Part shown: positions 52,878-61,843 of the stretch, one piece after another
Layout: the number at the start of each line of letters is the position of its first letter
How positions within the stretch are numbered: position 1 is the stretch's first letter
Source of the DNA: Caulobacter sp.
GTDB taxonomy: Bacteria > Pseudomonadota > Alphaproteobacteria > Caulobacterales > Caulobacteraceae
Length of the DNA: 64,000 nt
Assembly (NCBI GenBank): GCA_016125585.1
Contig: WGLL01000007.1
Coordinates: 248,001-312,000 of the forward strand
Direction: 5' to 3'
Position numbers and translations under genes: made by a program
The notes under the pieces: model-generated
What the model was told of the DNA's origin: nothing
The model's input: only the letters and a program-made list of their open reading frames with translations
Databases searched by the model: none

Positions 52878-54071
52878 ATGACGCAGTCTGAAGGCAACAG
52901 CTACACCGTGTTCCGGTCCCCCTATTCGGAAATTCCGGGCCGGTCCCGTGGCCGGCTCTATCCCGAGGCGCCCAGCCGCACCCGTAATCCCTTCGCCCGG
53001 GACCGCGACCGGATCATCCACTCGACGGCCTTTCGCCGGCTGAAGGAAAAGACCCAGGTCTTCGTCGCCCACGAAGGCGATCACTACCGCACCCGGCTGA
53101 CCCATTCGCTGGAGGTGGCGCAGATTGCCCGCTCGCTGGCGGGGGCCCTGGGGCTGGACGCGGATCTGGCGGAAACCATCGCCCTGGCCCACGACCTCGG
53201 CCATCCGCCCTTCGGTCACGCCGGCGAGGATGCGCTGGACGACAGCATGAAGCCCTGGGGCGGGTTCGATCACAATGTGCAGACCTTCCGCGTGGTCAGC
53301 GAACTGGAGCATCGCTATCCGGATTTTCTCGGCCTCAACCTGACCTGGGAGACGCTGGAGGGGGTGATCAAGCACAATGGCCCGGTGACCGATCGTCTGG
53401 ACCGGCCCAGTTGGATCGCGGTCAAGCGGTTCAACGAGAAGCTGGACCTGCAGCTTGGCGGCTGGGCCTCGGCCGAAGCCCAGGTCGCCGCCATCGCCGA
53501 CGACATCGCCTACAACAATCACGACGTCGATGACGGCCTTCAGGCCGAACTGTTCCGTCTGGAGGAACTGCTGGAGGTGCCGCTGATCGGGCCGATCCTG
53601 CAGGGCGTGCGCAGCGAACGCCCCGATCTGGACGACCGGCTGACCCGGCTCGAGGCGGTGCGGCGGATGATCGGCGCCATGGTCGATGACGTGATGGGGG
53701 AGACGCTCAAACGGGCGGCGGTCACCGGGGTCGCCTGTGTCGACGACGTGCGCGGGCTGAACCAGGCTCTGGTGGCCTTTTCGCCGGACATGCTGGAAGA
53801 CCTCTCGCGTCTGCGGGCCTTCCTGTTCGAGCGGATGTATCGCCACTGGAAGGTCAATCGCACCCGCAGCCAGGCGCGCCGCATTCTGGCCGAGATGTTT
53901 TCGTTGTTCATGGCCGAGCCCGAGGTCCTGCCGACCGAATGGTTCGTCAGGTCGCAGAATCGCGACGAGGCCGGCCGGGCCAGGGTGGTGTGCGACTACA
54001 TCGCCGGCATGACCGACCGTTTCGCCATCGAGGAACACCGGCGGCTGTTCCAGCTGGAGACCTGGACCTGA
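52878..54071 (+). CDS. dgt: Deoxyguanosinetriphosphate triphosphohydrolase-like protein
   Basis: A 397-residue HD-domain enzyme that cleaves dNTPs to deoxynucleosides and triphosphate. The N-terminal [24 protein letters not shown] is the family signature; metal ligands are His76 (RLTHSLEV), His105-Asp106 ([11 protein letters not shown]) and the Asp in DDIAYNNHD. The long C-terminal helical region is complete. It is divergent from erpA and precedes the SPOR gene by 107 bases. Confidence 0.94.
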   Translation: MTQSEGNSYTVFRSPYSEIPGRSRGRLYPEAPSRTRNPFARDRDRIIHSTAFRRLKEKTQVFVAHEGDHYRTRLTHSLEVAQIARSLAGALGLDADLAETIALAHDLGHPPFGHAGEDALDDSMKPWGGFDHNVQTFRVVSELEHRYPDFLGLNLTWETLEGVIKHNGPVTDRLDRPSWIAVKRFNEKLDLQLGGWASAEAQVAAIADDIAYNNHDVDDGLQAELFRLEELLEVPLIGPILQGVRSERPDLDDRLTRLEAVRRMIGAMVDDVMGETLKRAAVTGVACVDDVRGLNQALVAFSPDMLEDLSRLRAFLFERMYRHWKVNRTRSQARRILAEMFSLFMAEPEVLPTEWFVRSQNRDEAGRARVVCDYIAGMTDRFAIEEHRRLFQLETWT

Positions 54072-54178
54072 CGGGCCGGATGGTCGCTGGCCGCAGCCCC
54101 GGCTGATTCGATAGAGTATGCGACTGGCGGGGCGATTCGGCCTTGCCGGCGCGCCCCCTTTCCGGAGCCCTGTTGCCG

Positions 54179-54925
54179 ATGTCCGATTACAATCGCGGCG
54201 CCTACACCCCGCCCAGCAACGACGCCCCCCTGGCGTTCGACGCCCGGCGTCCCGTGCGCGGCGGCTCCCCGGCGCCGGTCACCCTGATCATCAGCGCCGT
54301 GGTGCTGCTGGTGCTGATTGTCGGCGCCTGGTTCATCTACAAGGACGGCTTCCGCACCGACGGCGAGGCGCCCAAGACGGTGGGGGCCGTGGTGACCACG
54401 CCGAAGACCGCGCCGAAGGAAGACGATCAGCCCAAGAACGAGACCGGCGGCCTGGTCATCTACAATCAGGAAGACGGCCTGCCGCCGGCCGATCCGACCT
54501 ATGCGCCGCCGCCCGAAACGCCGTTGCCGCGTCCTGCGCCGCCGAAGGTCGACAGCAAGCCTGCGCCCCCGCCGCCTGAGGCCAGCCTGCGGCCGACCCA
54601 GACTCCCGCCCCGACCCCGCCGGCCAAGCCGGAAACCAGGGTGGTCACCGCGCCGCCGCCGCCGGCCGCCACGCCCAACGCCCGGGGTAACTTCCTGGTT
54701 CAGGTCGGGGCCTTCTCCTCGGCCGCCCTGGCCGACAAGGGCTGGAGCGACGCCGCCGCCATCGCGCCGGGCGCCGCGGCCGGCAAGGGCAAGAAGGTCG
54801 AGACTGTCGAGAGCGGCGGCAAGACCCTCTATCGGACTTCCGTCACCGGCTTTCCTGACCGCGCCTCGGCCCAGGACTTCTGCGATCGGCTGAAGGCGGC
54901 CGGAAAGGCCTGCTTCGTCCGGTGA
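54179..54925 (+). CDS. SPOR-domain protein
   Basis: A 248-residue single-pass inner-membrane protein. After a cytoplasmic tail comes one helix (about 36-55, VTLIISAVVLLVLIVGAWFIY), a long Pro/Ala-rich periplasmic linker, and a C-terminal SPOR domain (about 168-248, FLVQVGAFSSAALADKGWSD) that binds denuded peptidoglycan at the division site. Its GTGA overlap with nagZ fits cell-wall remodelling. Confidence 0.92.
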   Translation: MSDYNRGAYTPPSNDAPLAFDARRPVRGGSPAPVTLIISAVVLLVLIVGAWFIYKDGFRTDGEAPKTVGAVVTTPKTAPKEDDQPKNETGGLVIYNQEDGLPPADPTYAPPPETPLPRPAPPKVDSKPAPPPPEASLRPTQTPAPTPPAKPETRVVTAPPPPAATPNARGNFLVQVGAFSSAALADKGWSDAAAIAPGAAAGKGKKVETVESGGKTLYRTSVTGFPDRASAQDFCDRLKAAGKACFVR

Positions 54926-55947
54926 GTTCAACCGCCTGCATCCTGGGCTGTTCGGGCCCGGTCCTGACCGAGCGGGAGGCCGACTTCTTCCGCGACGTGC
55001 GGCCGTGGGGCTTCGTCCTCTTCAAGCGCAATGTGGAGACGCCCGACCAGGTGCGCGCCCTGACCTCGGCCCTGCGCGAGGCCATCGACCGCCCGGACGC
55101 CCCGATCCTGATCGATCAGGAAGGCGGCCGGGTGCAGCGGCTGGGGCCGCCCCACTGGCGCCGTTATCCGCCCGGCCGGGCCTACGGAACCCTTGGCGCC
55201 AACGATCCCCTGGTGCGGCGGGAAATCGCCCGGCTTGGGGCCCGGCTGATCGCCCATGATCTGCTGTCGCTAGGCATCAATGTCGACGCCGTCCCGGTGC
55301 TGGACGTGCCCCAGAAGGGCGCCCACGACATCATCGGCGACCGGGCCTACGGCGAAACCGTCGCCGAAATCGCCACCCTTGGCCGGGCCGCCGCCGAGGG
55401 CCTGATCGCCGGCGGGGTCCTGCCGATCATAAAGCATATGCCGGGCCACGGTCGGGCGATGGCCGACAGCCACCAGGACCTGCCGGTGGTCGACGCCGCC
55501 TATGAGGACCTCGACGCGGTGGACTTCGAGCCCTTCCGGGTCCTGTCGGACATGCCGATGGCCATGACCGCCCATGTGGTCTTCAACGCCATCGACGACC
55601 GGCATCCGGTCACCACCTCCAGGAAGGCCATCCGCAAGGTGCTTCGCGGCGCCATCGGCTTTGACGGTCTGCTGATGACCGACGACCTGTCGATGAAGGC
55701 GTTGAGCGGCGACTTCACCGAACGGGCCCGGGCGGCCCTGGCGGCGGGATGCGACATCGTCCTGCACTGCAACGGCTCGATGACCGAGATGGAGGCCGTC
55801 GTCGCCGGGGTGAAGACCCTGTCGGGCGCGTCTAAGAAGCGGGCCGAGGCGGCGCTGTCGCGTCTTTCCCGCAGCGTGGAGCCGCTGGACGTCGCCGATG
55901 CGGTCGCGCGGTTCGACGCCGCCTTCGAGGGCAGGTTCGCCGCATGA
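54922..55947 (+). CDS. nagZ: Beta-N-acetylhexosaminidase
   Basis: A 341-residue GH3 enzyme that removes GlcNAc from muropeptide during cytosolic peptidoglycan recycling, a product that can also induce AmpC. The nucleophile is the first Asp of MTDDLSM (about residue 252); the acid/base His is in KHMPGHGRAMADSHQDLP; ILIDQEGGRVQRL is the substrate loop. GTG start within the SPOR stop (GTGA overlap), and ATGA overlap with scpA. Confidence 0.96.
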   Translation: MSSTACILGCSGPVLTEREADFFRDVRPWGFVLFKRNVETPDQVRALTSALREAIDRPDAPILIDQEGGRVQRLGPPHWRRYPPGRAYGTLGANDPLVRREIARLGARLIAHDLLSLGINVDAVPVLDVPQKGAHDIIGDRAYGETVAEIATLGRAAAEGLIAGGVLPIIKHMPGHGRAMADSHQDLPVVDAAYEDLDAVDFEPFRVLSDMPMAMTAHVVFNAIDDRHPVTTSRKAIRKVLRGAIGFDGLLMTDDLSMKALSGDFTERARAALAAGCDIVLHCNGSMTEMEAVVAGVKTLSGASKKRAEAALSRLSRSVEPLDVADAVARFDAAFEGRFAA

Positions 55948-56759
55948 GCGACAGTTTCCAGCCCAATCTCGATTTCGTCGCCGCCAACGAGGCGGCCGAA
56001 GACGGCGAGGCCCTGGTCATCGATGTCGACGGCTATGAGGGCCCGCTGCACGTCCTGCTGGCCCTGGCCCGCAGCCAGAAGGTCGATCTGCTCAAGATGT
56101 CGATCACCCGCCTGGCCGAACAGTATCTGGCCTTCGTCCACCGGGCCCGGTCGCTGCGCTTCTCGCTGGCCGCCGACTATCTGGTGATGGCCGCCTGGCT
56201 GGCCTACCTGAAATCCCGCCTGCTGCTGCCCCGGCCCGACAAGGGCAGGGGAGACGAGGCCCCGGCCGAGGAAGTCGCCGCCAACCTGGCTTTCCGCCTC
56301 GCCAAGCTGGACGCCATGCGCAAGGCCTCCGAAGCCCTCAACCTGCGCCCGCGCCTCAAGCGCGACGTCTTCACCCGGGGCGATCCCGAACAGGTCAAGG
56401 TGGTCGGGCAGGGCCGTCTGGAGGGCGACCTCTATCAGCTGATGAGCGCCTACATCGGCCAGCGCAAGCGCGAGCACTATCGCACCTACCGCCCCCAGGC
56501 CCCGATCGCCTATGGCCTGGAAGACGCGCGTGGCCGCCTGCGGGAAATGCTGCCGGAACTGTCCCACTGGACGCCCCTGTCCGGGGTGGCGCCCTGTCCG
56601 CATGACGAAGACGGACCCAGCCGCGCCAGCTATCTGGCCTCGACCCTCTCGGCCAGCCTTGAGCTGGTGAAGGAAGGGGAGCTGGAAGCCAGGCAGCTCG
56701 AGGCCTTCGCCGACCTCTATCTCAAGGTCCGGACCCGCAGACCGGAGGCCGCCGCGTGA
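55944..56759 (+). CDS. scpA: Segregation and condensation protein A
   Basis: ScpA is the kleisin of the SMC-ScpAB condensin that compacts and segregates the chromosome. The 271-residue protein begins with the family stretch YEGPLHVLLALARSQKVDLLKMSITRLAEQYLAF and YLVMAAWLAYLKSRLLLPRP, and ends with the winged-helix region. Starts overlap both nagZ and scpB stops by four bases. Confidence 0.95.
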   Translation: MSDSFQPNLDFVAANEAAEDGEALVIDVDGYEGPLHVLLALARSQKVDLLKMSITRLAEQYLAFVHRARSLRFSLAADYLVMAAWLAYLKSRLLLPRPDKGRGDEAPAEEVAANLAFRLAKLDAMRKASEALNLRPRLKRDVFTRGDPEQVKVVGQGRLEGDLYQLMSAYIGQRKREHYRTYRPQAPIAYGLEDARGRLREMLPELSHWTPLSGVAPCPHDEDGPSRASYLASTLSASLELVKEGELEARQLEAFADLYLKVRTRRPEAAA

Positions 56760-57412
56760 GTGCAGCCGATCATGTCGAACGCTGCGTCGAGGCGCTGCTT
56801 TTCGCGGCGGCGGAACCCCTGAGCCTGGCCGATCTGGCCCGGCGCCTGCCGGAAGGGGCGGACGTCGCCGCGGCCATTGTCGCGCTGCGCCAGCGGTTCG
56901 ACGGCCGCGGGGTGGAGCTGGTCGAGGTCGCCGGTCGCTGGCGCCTCCAGACCGCGCCCGATCTCGCCTTCCTCATGACCGAGGAGCGGGAGGAGCCCCG
57001 GCGCCTGTCGCGGGCCGCGCAGGAGACCCTCGCCATCATCGCCTACCACCAGCCCGTCACCCGCGCCGAGATCGAGGTGGTCCGCGGCGTCCAGGCCAGC
57101 CGCGGCACGTTGGACGTGCTGCTGGAGCTGGGCCTGGTGCGGATGCGCGGGCGCCGCCGCACGCCGGGGCGGCCGGTGACCTACGGCACCACCGATCTCT
57201 TCCTCGAGCACTTCGGCCTCGCCAGCCTGGCCGATCTGCCGGGCATGACCGACATGAAGGCGTTGGGGCTGCTGGACATGAACCTGCCGCCCGGCTTCTC
57301 GGTGCCCGATCCCAGCCTGGCGACCGACGCCTCGGAGCAGGAAGACGAACTGGATCTGGAAGGCGGCGAGGAGCCGGAATTCGTCCAGGACTACGTCGGG
57401 GAAGAAAGCTAG
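56756..57412 (+). CDS. scpB: Segregation and condensation protein B
   Basis: The 218-residue ScpB partner of ScpA, with two winged-helix domains: CVEALLFAAAEPLSLADLARRLPEGADV and RRLSRAAQETLAIIAYHQPVTRAEIEVVRGVQASRGTLDVLLELGLVRMRGRR. Acidic C-terminal tail. GTG start overlapping scpA by four bases. The 143-base gap to tatA contains a likely promoter. Confidence 0.95.
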   Translation: MSAADHVERCVEALLFAAAEPLSLADLARRLPEGADVAAAIVALRQRFDGRGVELVEVAGRWRLQTAPDLAFLMTEEREEPRRLSRAAQETLAIIAYHQPVTRAEIEVVRGVQASRGTLDVLLELGLVRMRGRRRTPGRPVTYGTTDLFLEHFGLASLADLPGMTDMKALGLLDMNLPPGFSVPDPSLATDASEQEDELDLEGGEEPEFVQDYVGEES

Positions 57413-57465
57413 AGAGGCCGGTCTGCGAAATCGGACCCGGAATGGCCGGATAAATCGGCTTTCAT

Positions 57466-57495
57466 TTGGTCCGCGGCCATGAGACCGCCTATATA
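57466..57495 (+). promoter_or_regulatory. Likely promoter for tatABC
   Basis: TTGGTC (57466-57471) and TATATA (57490-57495) are separated by 18 bases; the -10 sits in a CCTATATAGG palindrome. About 55 bases remain to the tatA start. The pattern suits sigma70-type transcription independent of scpB. Confidence 0.45.
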
Positions 57496-57555
57496 GGTCG
57501 CTATCGGAATAGCTGCGCCGCTCCGGGTTGGGGCGGCAAGAAGGAGTTGGCCCCC

Positions 57556-57825
57556 ATGGGTGGCATGAGCTGGATTCACTGGGCAATCGTCATTGGCGTC
57601 GCCGCGCTGCTGTTCGGCGGCCGCGGCAAGCTGTCGTCCCTGATGGGCGACGCGGCCAAGGGCATCAAGGCGTTCCAGGACGGTCTGAAGGGCGAGAGCG
57701 AGCCGGAAGTCGAGGAAGAGCCCGTTCCCGCCAAGCCGCTGCCCCGCGCCAAGGCGGCTCCGAAGGCGGCGTCCAAGGCGGCTCCCAAGCGGGCGACCGC
57801 CAAGAAAGACCAGATCGTTTCCTGA
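57556..57825 (+). CDS. tatA: Twin-arginine translocase subunit TatA
   Basis: An 89-residue TatA with a short N-terminal helix ([18 protein letters not shown]) and the amphipathic [20 protein letters not shown] segment, then an Ala/Lys-rich tail. TatA oligomers form the protein-conducting assembly for folded Tat substrates. AAGGAG is 9 bases before the ATG. First gene of tatABC. Confidence 0.95.
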   Translation: MGGMSWIHWAIVIGVAALLFGGRGKLSSLMGDAAKGIKAFQDGLKGESEPEVEEEPVPAKPLPRAKAAPKAASKAAPKRATAKKDQIVS

Positions 57826-57878
57826 CGTCGGCCGCAACGGGCTTGATCGCCCCTCGCCAAACGCCCTAAGGCGCACCC

Positions 57879-58493
57879 ATGCTATCGCCACATATCGGCG
57901 TCTCCGAAATGCTGCTCGTGGCCGCCGTGGCCCTGATCGTCGTGGGACCCAAGGATCTTCCGCTGCTGATGCGCCGGGTCGGGCAGTTCATCGCCCGCCT
58001 GCGCGGCATGGCGGCCGAATTCCGCAACAGCTTCGAGGACATGGCCCGCCAGACCGAGCTCGATGAACTCCGCAAGGAAGTCGAGGCGATGCGCAGCGGC
58101 CAGTTCACCCAGCCGCTGCAGGACACCGCGGAGATGATGAAGGACGAGACGGTCGATCAGGTCTTCTCCGACATCGACGCCGGCCTGAAGACCGGCGAGG
58201 TGACCTTCGCCCCGCACCGGGGTTACCAGCCGCCGTCGGAGACGGCCGACCCCGTTCCTGAAAAGAAGGCCCGCAAGCCCCGCGCGAAGGCCGTCTCCGA
58301 CACGCCCGCCAAGGCCTCCCCCGCCAAAACCCCGAAGGCCAAAGCCCCGAAGGCCAAAGCCCCGATGGCCAAGGCCAAACCCGTCGCGACCAAGACGGCC
58401 CAGAAGGCGACACCGACCAGGACCGCTGCGGCCGCCAAGGCCCCCAGGCCGACGGCGAGCAAGGCGCGCACGACGCGGGGATCCAGCGCATGA
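57879..58493 (+). CDS. tatB: Twin-arginine translocase subunit TatB
   Basis: A 204-residue TatB that binds signal peptides with TatC. The helix SEMLLVAAVALIVVGPKDLPLLMRRVGQF and the amphipathic part with FRNSFEDMARQ match; the C-terminal half is a Lys/Ala/Pro-rich low-complexity region (KAKAP-type repeats near residues 150-165). ATGA overlap with tatC. Confidence 0.94.
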   Translation: MLSPHIGVSEMLLVAAVALIVVGPKDLPLLMRRVGQFIARLRGMAAEFRNSFEDMARQTELDELRKEVEAMRSGQFTQPLQDTAEMMKDETVDQVFSDIDAGLKTGEVTFAPHRGYQPPSETADPVPEKKARKPRAKAVSDTPAKASPAKTPKAKAPKAKAPMAKAKPVATKTAQKATPTRTAAAAKAPRPTASKARTTRGSSA

Positions 58494-59392
58494 GCGCCGT
58501 TGACGAAGAGAGCGAGGTCGAGGCCTCGCGCGCCCCGCTGCTGTCCCATCTGGTCGAGCTGCGCAGCCGCCTGATCATCTGCGTGGTGGCGCTGGTGATC
58601 GGATTTGGCGTCTGCTTCTATTTCGCCGATCCGCTGTTCCAGTTCCTGCTGCGTCCCTTCACCACGGCCAGCGACCTGTTCGCCGCCCAGCAGGCCAACG
58701 GCGGCCATCACAACATCTTCGACATCCGTCACGCCTTCGACCTGATGAAGGCGCTGATCGGCCAGGAGCACACCTCCGGCGGTCATCTGAAGCTGATCTA
58801 CACGGCGGCGCTGGAGCTGTTCTTCGCCAAGTTGAAGGTGGCCGGCTTCGGCGCCCTGATCCTGACCTTCCCGGTCCTGGCCTGGCAGCTCTACCGGTTC
58901 GTCGCGCCAGGCCTCTACCGCAAGGAACGCCACACCTTCCTGCCGTTCCTGGTGGCCTCGCCGGTGCTGTTCACCATCGGCGCGGCGCTGGTCTACTACG
59001 TGATGCTGCCGTTTGTGCTGTGGTTCGCCCTGTCGCAGCAGATTTCCACCGAGGGGGTCTCGGTCGAGCTGACGCCCAAGGTCGATGAATATCTGTCGCT
59101 GGTGACGGCCCTGGTCCTGGCGTTCGGCCTCTGCTTCCAGCTGCCCGTGGTGCTCACCCTGGCCGGCCTGGCCGGGCTGGTCAGCTCCAAGATGCTGCGC
59201 TCCGGGCGGCGCTACGCCATCCTTGGGGTCTTCATCGTCGCCGCCATCACCACCCCGCCCGATCCGGTCAGTCAACTGATGCTGGCCCTGCCGATCTGCC
59301 TGCTCTACGAGGTTTCGATCTGGTGCGTCTGGCTGATCGAGCGGCGCCGGAAGAAGGACGAGGACAGCCAGGACATGGTGGCGCTGGACTGA
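58490..59392 (+). CDS. tatC: Twin-arginine translocase subunit TatC
   Basis: The 300-residue six-helix TatC that recognises twin-arginine signals. Conserved features: PLLSHLVELRSRLIICVVAL near the start, APGLYRKERHTFLPFL (with the signal-binding Glu), and FGLCFQLPVVLTLAGLAGLVSSKMLRSGRRYAILGVFIVAAITTPPDP. An insertion near residues 55-90 (LFAAQQANGGHHNIFDIRHAFD) exceeds E. coli TatC. Confidence 0.96.
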   Translation: MSAVDEESEVEASRAPLLSHLVELRSRLIICVVALVIGFGVCFYFADPLFQFLLRPFTTASDLFAAQQANGGHHNIFDIRHAFDLMKALIGQEHTSGGHLKLIYTAALELFFAKLKVAGFGALILTFPVLAWQLYRFVAPGLYRKERHTFLPFLVASPVLFTIGAALVYYVMLPFVLWFALSQQISTEGVSVELTPKVDEYLSLVTALVLAFGLCFQLPVVLTLAGLAGLVSSKMLRSGRRYAILGVFIVAAITTPPDPVSQLMLALPICLLYEVSIWCVWLIERRRKKDEDSQDMVALD

Positions 59393-59475
59393 AATCGAAG
59401 CGCCGCGTTGCAGCCTTGATGGCGAGCCTATAGGTTCCGCCTCCACCATTTCCCTCCCAGCGGAGTCTCTCTTTC

Positions 59476-60234
59476 GTGGTCGATGTTTTCGAAGAGGTCG
59501 AGGAGCAACTCCGGACCGAACGCTATATGGCCCTCGCCAAGCGGGCCCTGCCCTGGGCGATCGGGCTGGCCGTGGCCGTTGTCGTCATCGGCGTCGGGGT
59601 CTGGGGCTGGGACGCCATGCGCACCGCCAGCCAGGCCAAGGCGTCCACAACGCTGAGCCAGGCGATCAAGGCCAAGAGCGAGAATGCGACCTCGACGGCC
59701 TTCAACCAGTTCGGCGAAGTCGCCAAGAGCGGCCCCCCCGCCTACAAGGCCCTGGCGCTGATGCAGCAGGGCGGGATGCGGCTCGAGGCCGGCGCCACCG
59801 GCGAGGCCGTGGCCTTCTTCGACCAGGCCGCCAAGGCCGCGCCCGACCCGGCCCTGGCTGACTGGGCCAGCCTGCGGGCCGCCTTCGCCCTGTTCGACAC
59901 CGCCCCCTACGCCGACGTCGAGAAGCGGCTGATCCCGCTGGCCGGCGAAAAGCGGCCCTTCCGCCTCGAAGCCAAGGAGGCCCTGGCCTTCCTCAAGCTG
60001 CGCGACGGCAAGTTCAAGGAAGCCCGCACCGAGTTTGTGGTTCTGTCGCAGATCTTCGACGCCACCCCCGGCATGCGCCAGCGCGCCAAGGCGGCGATCG
60101 CCCTGATCGATTCCGGCGGCGCGGCGGTGATGGACAAGGCGGCCAAGATGGCGGCCGAGGCCCCGCCGCCTCCGGCCGGCGGCCTGCCGCCCGGCATGCA
60201 GATGCCCCCCGGGGCCGGCGGACCGCCTCAATGA
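59476..60234 (+). CDS. YfgM-like TPR membrane protein
   Basis: A 252-residue single-pass protein: a short acidic N-tail (FEEVEEQLRTERYMALAKRALP), one helix (about 25-45), and periplasmic TPR-like repeats (AFNQFGEVAKSGPPAYKALALMQQGGMRLEAG, GEAVAFFDQAAKAAPDP). It ends in a Pro/Met-rich tail. This matches YfgM, an ancillary SecYEG/periplasmic chaperone component usually beside bamB, as here. GTG start. Confidence 0.85.
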   Translation: MVDVFEEVEEQLRTERYMALAKRALPWAIGLAVAVVVIGVGVWGWDAMRTASQAKASTTLSQAIKAKSENATSTAFNQFGEVAKSGPPAYKALALMQQGGMRLEAGATGEAVAFFDQAAKAAPDPALADWASLRAAFALFDTAPYADVEKRLIPLAGEKRPFRLEAKEALAFLKLRDGKFKEARTEFVVLSQIFDATPGMRQRAKAAIALIDSGGAAVMDKAAKMAAEAPPPPAGGLPPGMQMPPGAGGPPQ

Positions 60235-60349
60235 TGGCCATCAGAGCCATCCGCCTCAAATCCGCCTTCGCCGTCGCCCAATCGCAATATGGGGGGATGG
60301 CGAAGGCCGGAACCCGACTGTCGTTGCCCACTGCCTTCGAGGCCCATTC

Positions 60350-61708
60350 ATGACTGCTCGTCGCGCCACACTGACCGCCGTTGTCCTCGGCCTCGCGGTG
60401 GCGGCAGCCGGCTGTTCCACCGTTTCCGGAACGGTCGACCGCCTCAATCCCTTCAAGCCCAAGGAAGTGAAGGACGAGGCCGCCGATGGCCGGCGGATCA
60501 GCGTCATCGCCTTTGACGAGAAGGTCGAGCAGGCCGAGGGGCTCAAGGGCCTCGACTTCTACATCCCGCCGCCGGCGCCCCAGCCTGACTGGACCGTGCC
60601 GGGCGGGCCGACCGAAGTCGCCGTCGAGAACATCGACGCCGCGCCGGCCTTCGAAATCGCCTGGCGCAAGGGCTTCGGCAAGGGGTCCAGCGCCAAGATC
60701 CATGTCACCGCGCCGCCGATCATGGCGGATGGCCGCGTCTATGTGATGGACGCCGAGGCCGATGTCGCCGCCCTCGACGCCAGGACCGGCGCGGTGATCT
60801 GGCGCCGCACCCTCAAGTCCGAGAACCGCCGCGACAAGACCGCCTTCGGCGGCGGCGTCGCCTTCGCCAATGGCAAGGTCTATGTCAGCTCCGGCTACCG
60901 TTTCGTCGCCGAGCTCGACGCGGCCACCGGTGCGGTGGGCTGGCGGCAGGACACCGCCTCTCCGGTGCATGGGGCCCCGACCGTGGCCGGCGGCCGGGTC
61001 TACGCCATCAGCACCGACAACGAGCTGCTGACCTTCGACGCGGTGACCGGGACCCCGGGCTGGAACTACCAGGCTCTGGTTGAACCGGCGCGAATTCTTT
61101 CGGCCTCCAGCCCGACAGTGACGGGCGATGTGGTCGTCGCCGCGTTCGCCTCGGGCGAGCTGGTCGCCCTGCGCGCCGGCAACGGCAACGACCTGTGGAA
61201 CAACGCCCTGTCCCGCGCCAGCCGCACCAACGCCCTGTCGGAAATTCGCGACGTGGCCGGCCGGCCGGTGGTGTTCAAGGGCGACGTGTTCGCCGCCAGC
61301 CACTCGGGCGTCTTCGCCTCCATCGACCTGCGCACCGGCCAGGCCCGCTGGTCGCTGCCGGTCTCCTCGATCACCACCCCCTGGCCCGCCGGCGACGTCG
61401 TCTACATCATCTCCCGGGCCGGCGAGCTGATCTGCGCCTCGCGTGAGAACGGCCAAGTCTACTGGATCAAGGACCTCAACGAGGGGATCAAGAAGACCAA
61501 GGATCGTCACCTGTTCTACGGCCCGATCATCGCCTCGAACCGGCTGATCATCGTTTCCAACGACGGCCGCGCCCTGGCGCTCGATCCCAAGACCGGCGAG
61601 ATCAAGAAGACCCTCAAGCTGGGTTCGCCGGCGCTGATCACGCCGATCGCCGCGGGCGGGATGGTCTATGTGGTGACCGACAAGGCCGAACTGATCGCCA
61701 TTCGCTAA
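60350..61708 (+). CDS. bamB: Outer-membrane assembly lipoprotein BamB
   Basis: BamB is the beta-propeller lipoprotein of the BAM complex, binding BamA. The 452-residue protein has lipobox AAGC (Cys22) and PQQ-like propeller blades (VYVMDAEADVAALDARTGAVIWRRTL, VYVSSGYRFVAELDAATGAVGWR, VYAISTDNELLTFDAVTGTPGWNY). It follows the YfgM-like gene (115 bases) and precedes der, the typical yfgM-bamB-der cluster. A clear terminator follows. Confidence 0.95.
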   Translation: MTARRATLTAVVLGLAVAAAGCSTVSGTVDRLNPFKPKEVKDEAADGRRISVIAFDEKVEQAEGLKGLDFYIPPPAPQPDWTVPGGPTEVAVENIDAAPAFEIAWRKGFGKGSSAKIHVTAPPIMADGRVYVMDAEADVAALDARTGAVIWRRTLKSENRRDKTAFGGGVAFANGKVYVSSGYRFVAELDAATGAVGWRQDTASPVHGAPTVAGGRVYAISTDNELLTFDAVTGTPGWNYQALVEPARILSASSPTVTGDVVVAAFASGELVALRAGNGNDLWNNALSRASRTNALSEIRDVAGRPVVFKGDVFAASHSGVFASIDLRTGQARWSLPVSSITTPWPAGDVVYIISRAGELICASRENGQVYWIKDLNEGIKKTKDRHLFYGPIIASNRLIIVSNDGRALALDPKTGEIKKTLKLGSPALITPIAAGGMVYVVTDKAELIAIR

Positions 61709-61728
61709 ACCTACGCAAAACTTGTATT

Positions 61729-61763
61729 GAGGCGGCGGTTCTGCGAAGAGCCGCCGCCTCTTT
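61729..61763 (+). terminator. Rho-independent terminator after bamB
   Basis: GAGGCGGCGG (61729-61738) and CCGCCGCCTC (61751-61760) form a perfect 10-bp stem with a 12-base loop, followed by TTT and soon TTTT. It separates bamB from der. Confidence 0.88.
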
Positions 61764-61843
61764 GCATTTTGCCCGAAATTGAATGAGCCATATCGTCCCG
61801 ACCGGATAGACTTGGGTTTGTTCCGGAAAGCCTCCTACCGTCC

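Noticed and set aside
58320..58390. KAKAP repeats in TatB as a mobile or variable repeat
   Set aside because: Low-complexity C-terminal tails are common in TatB and functionally dispensable.
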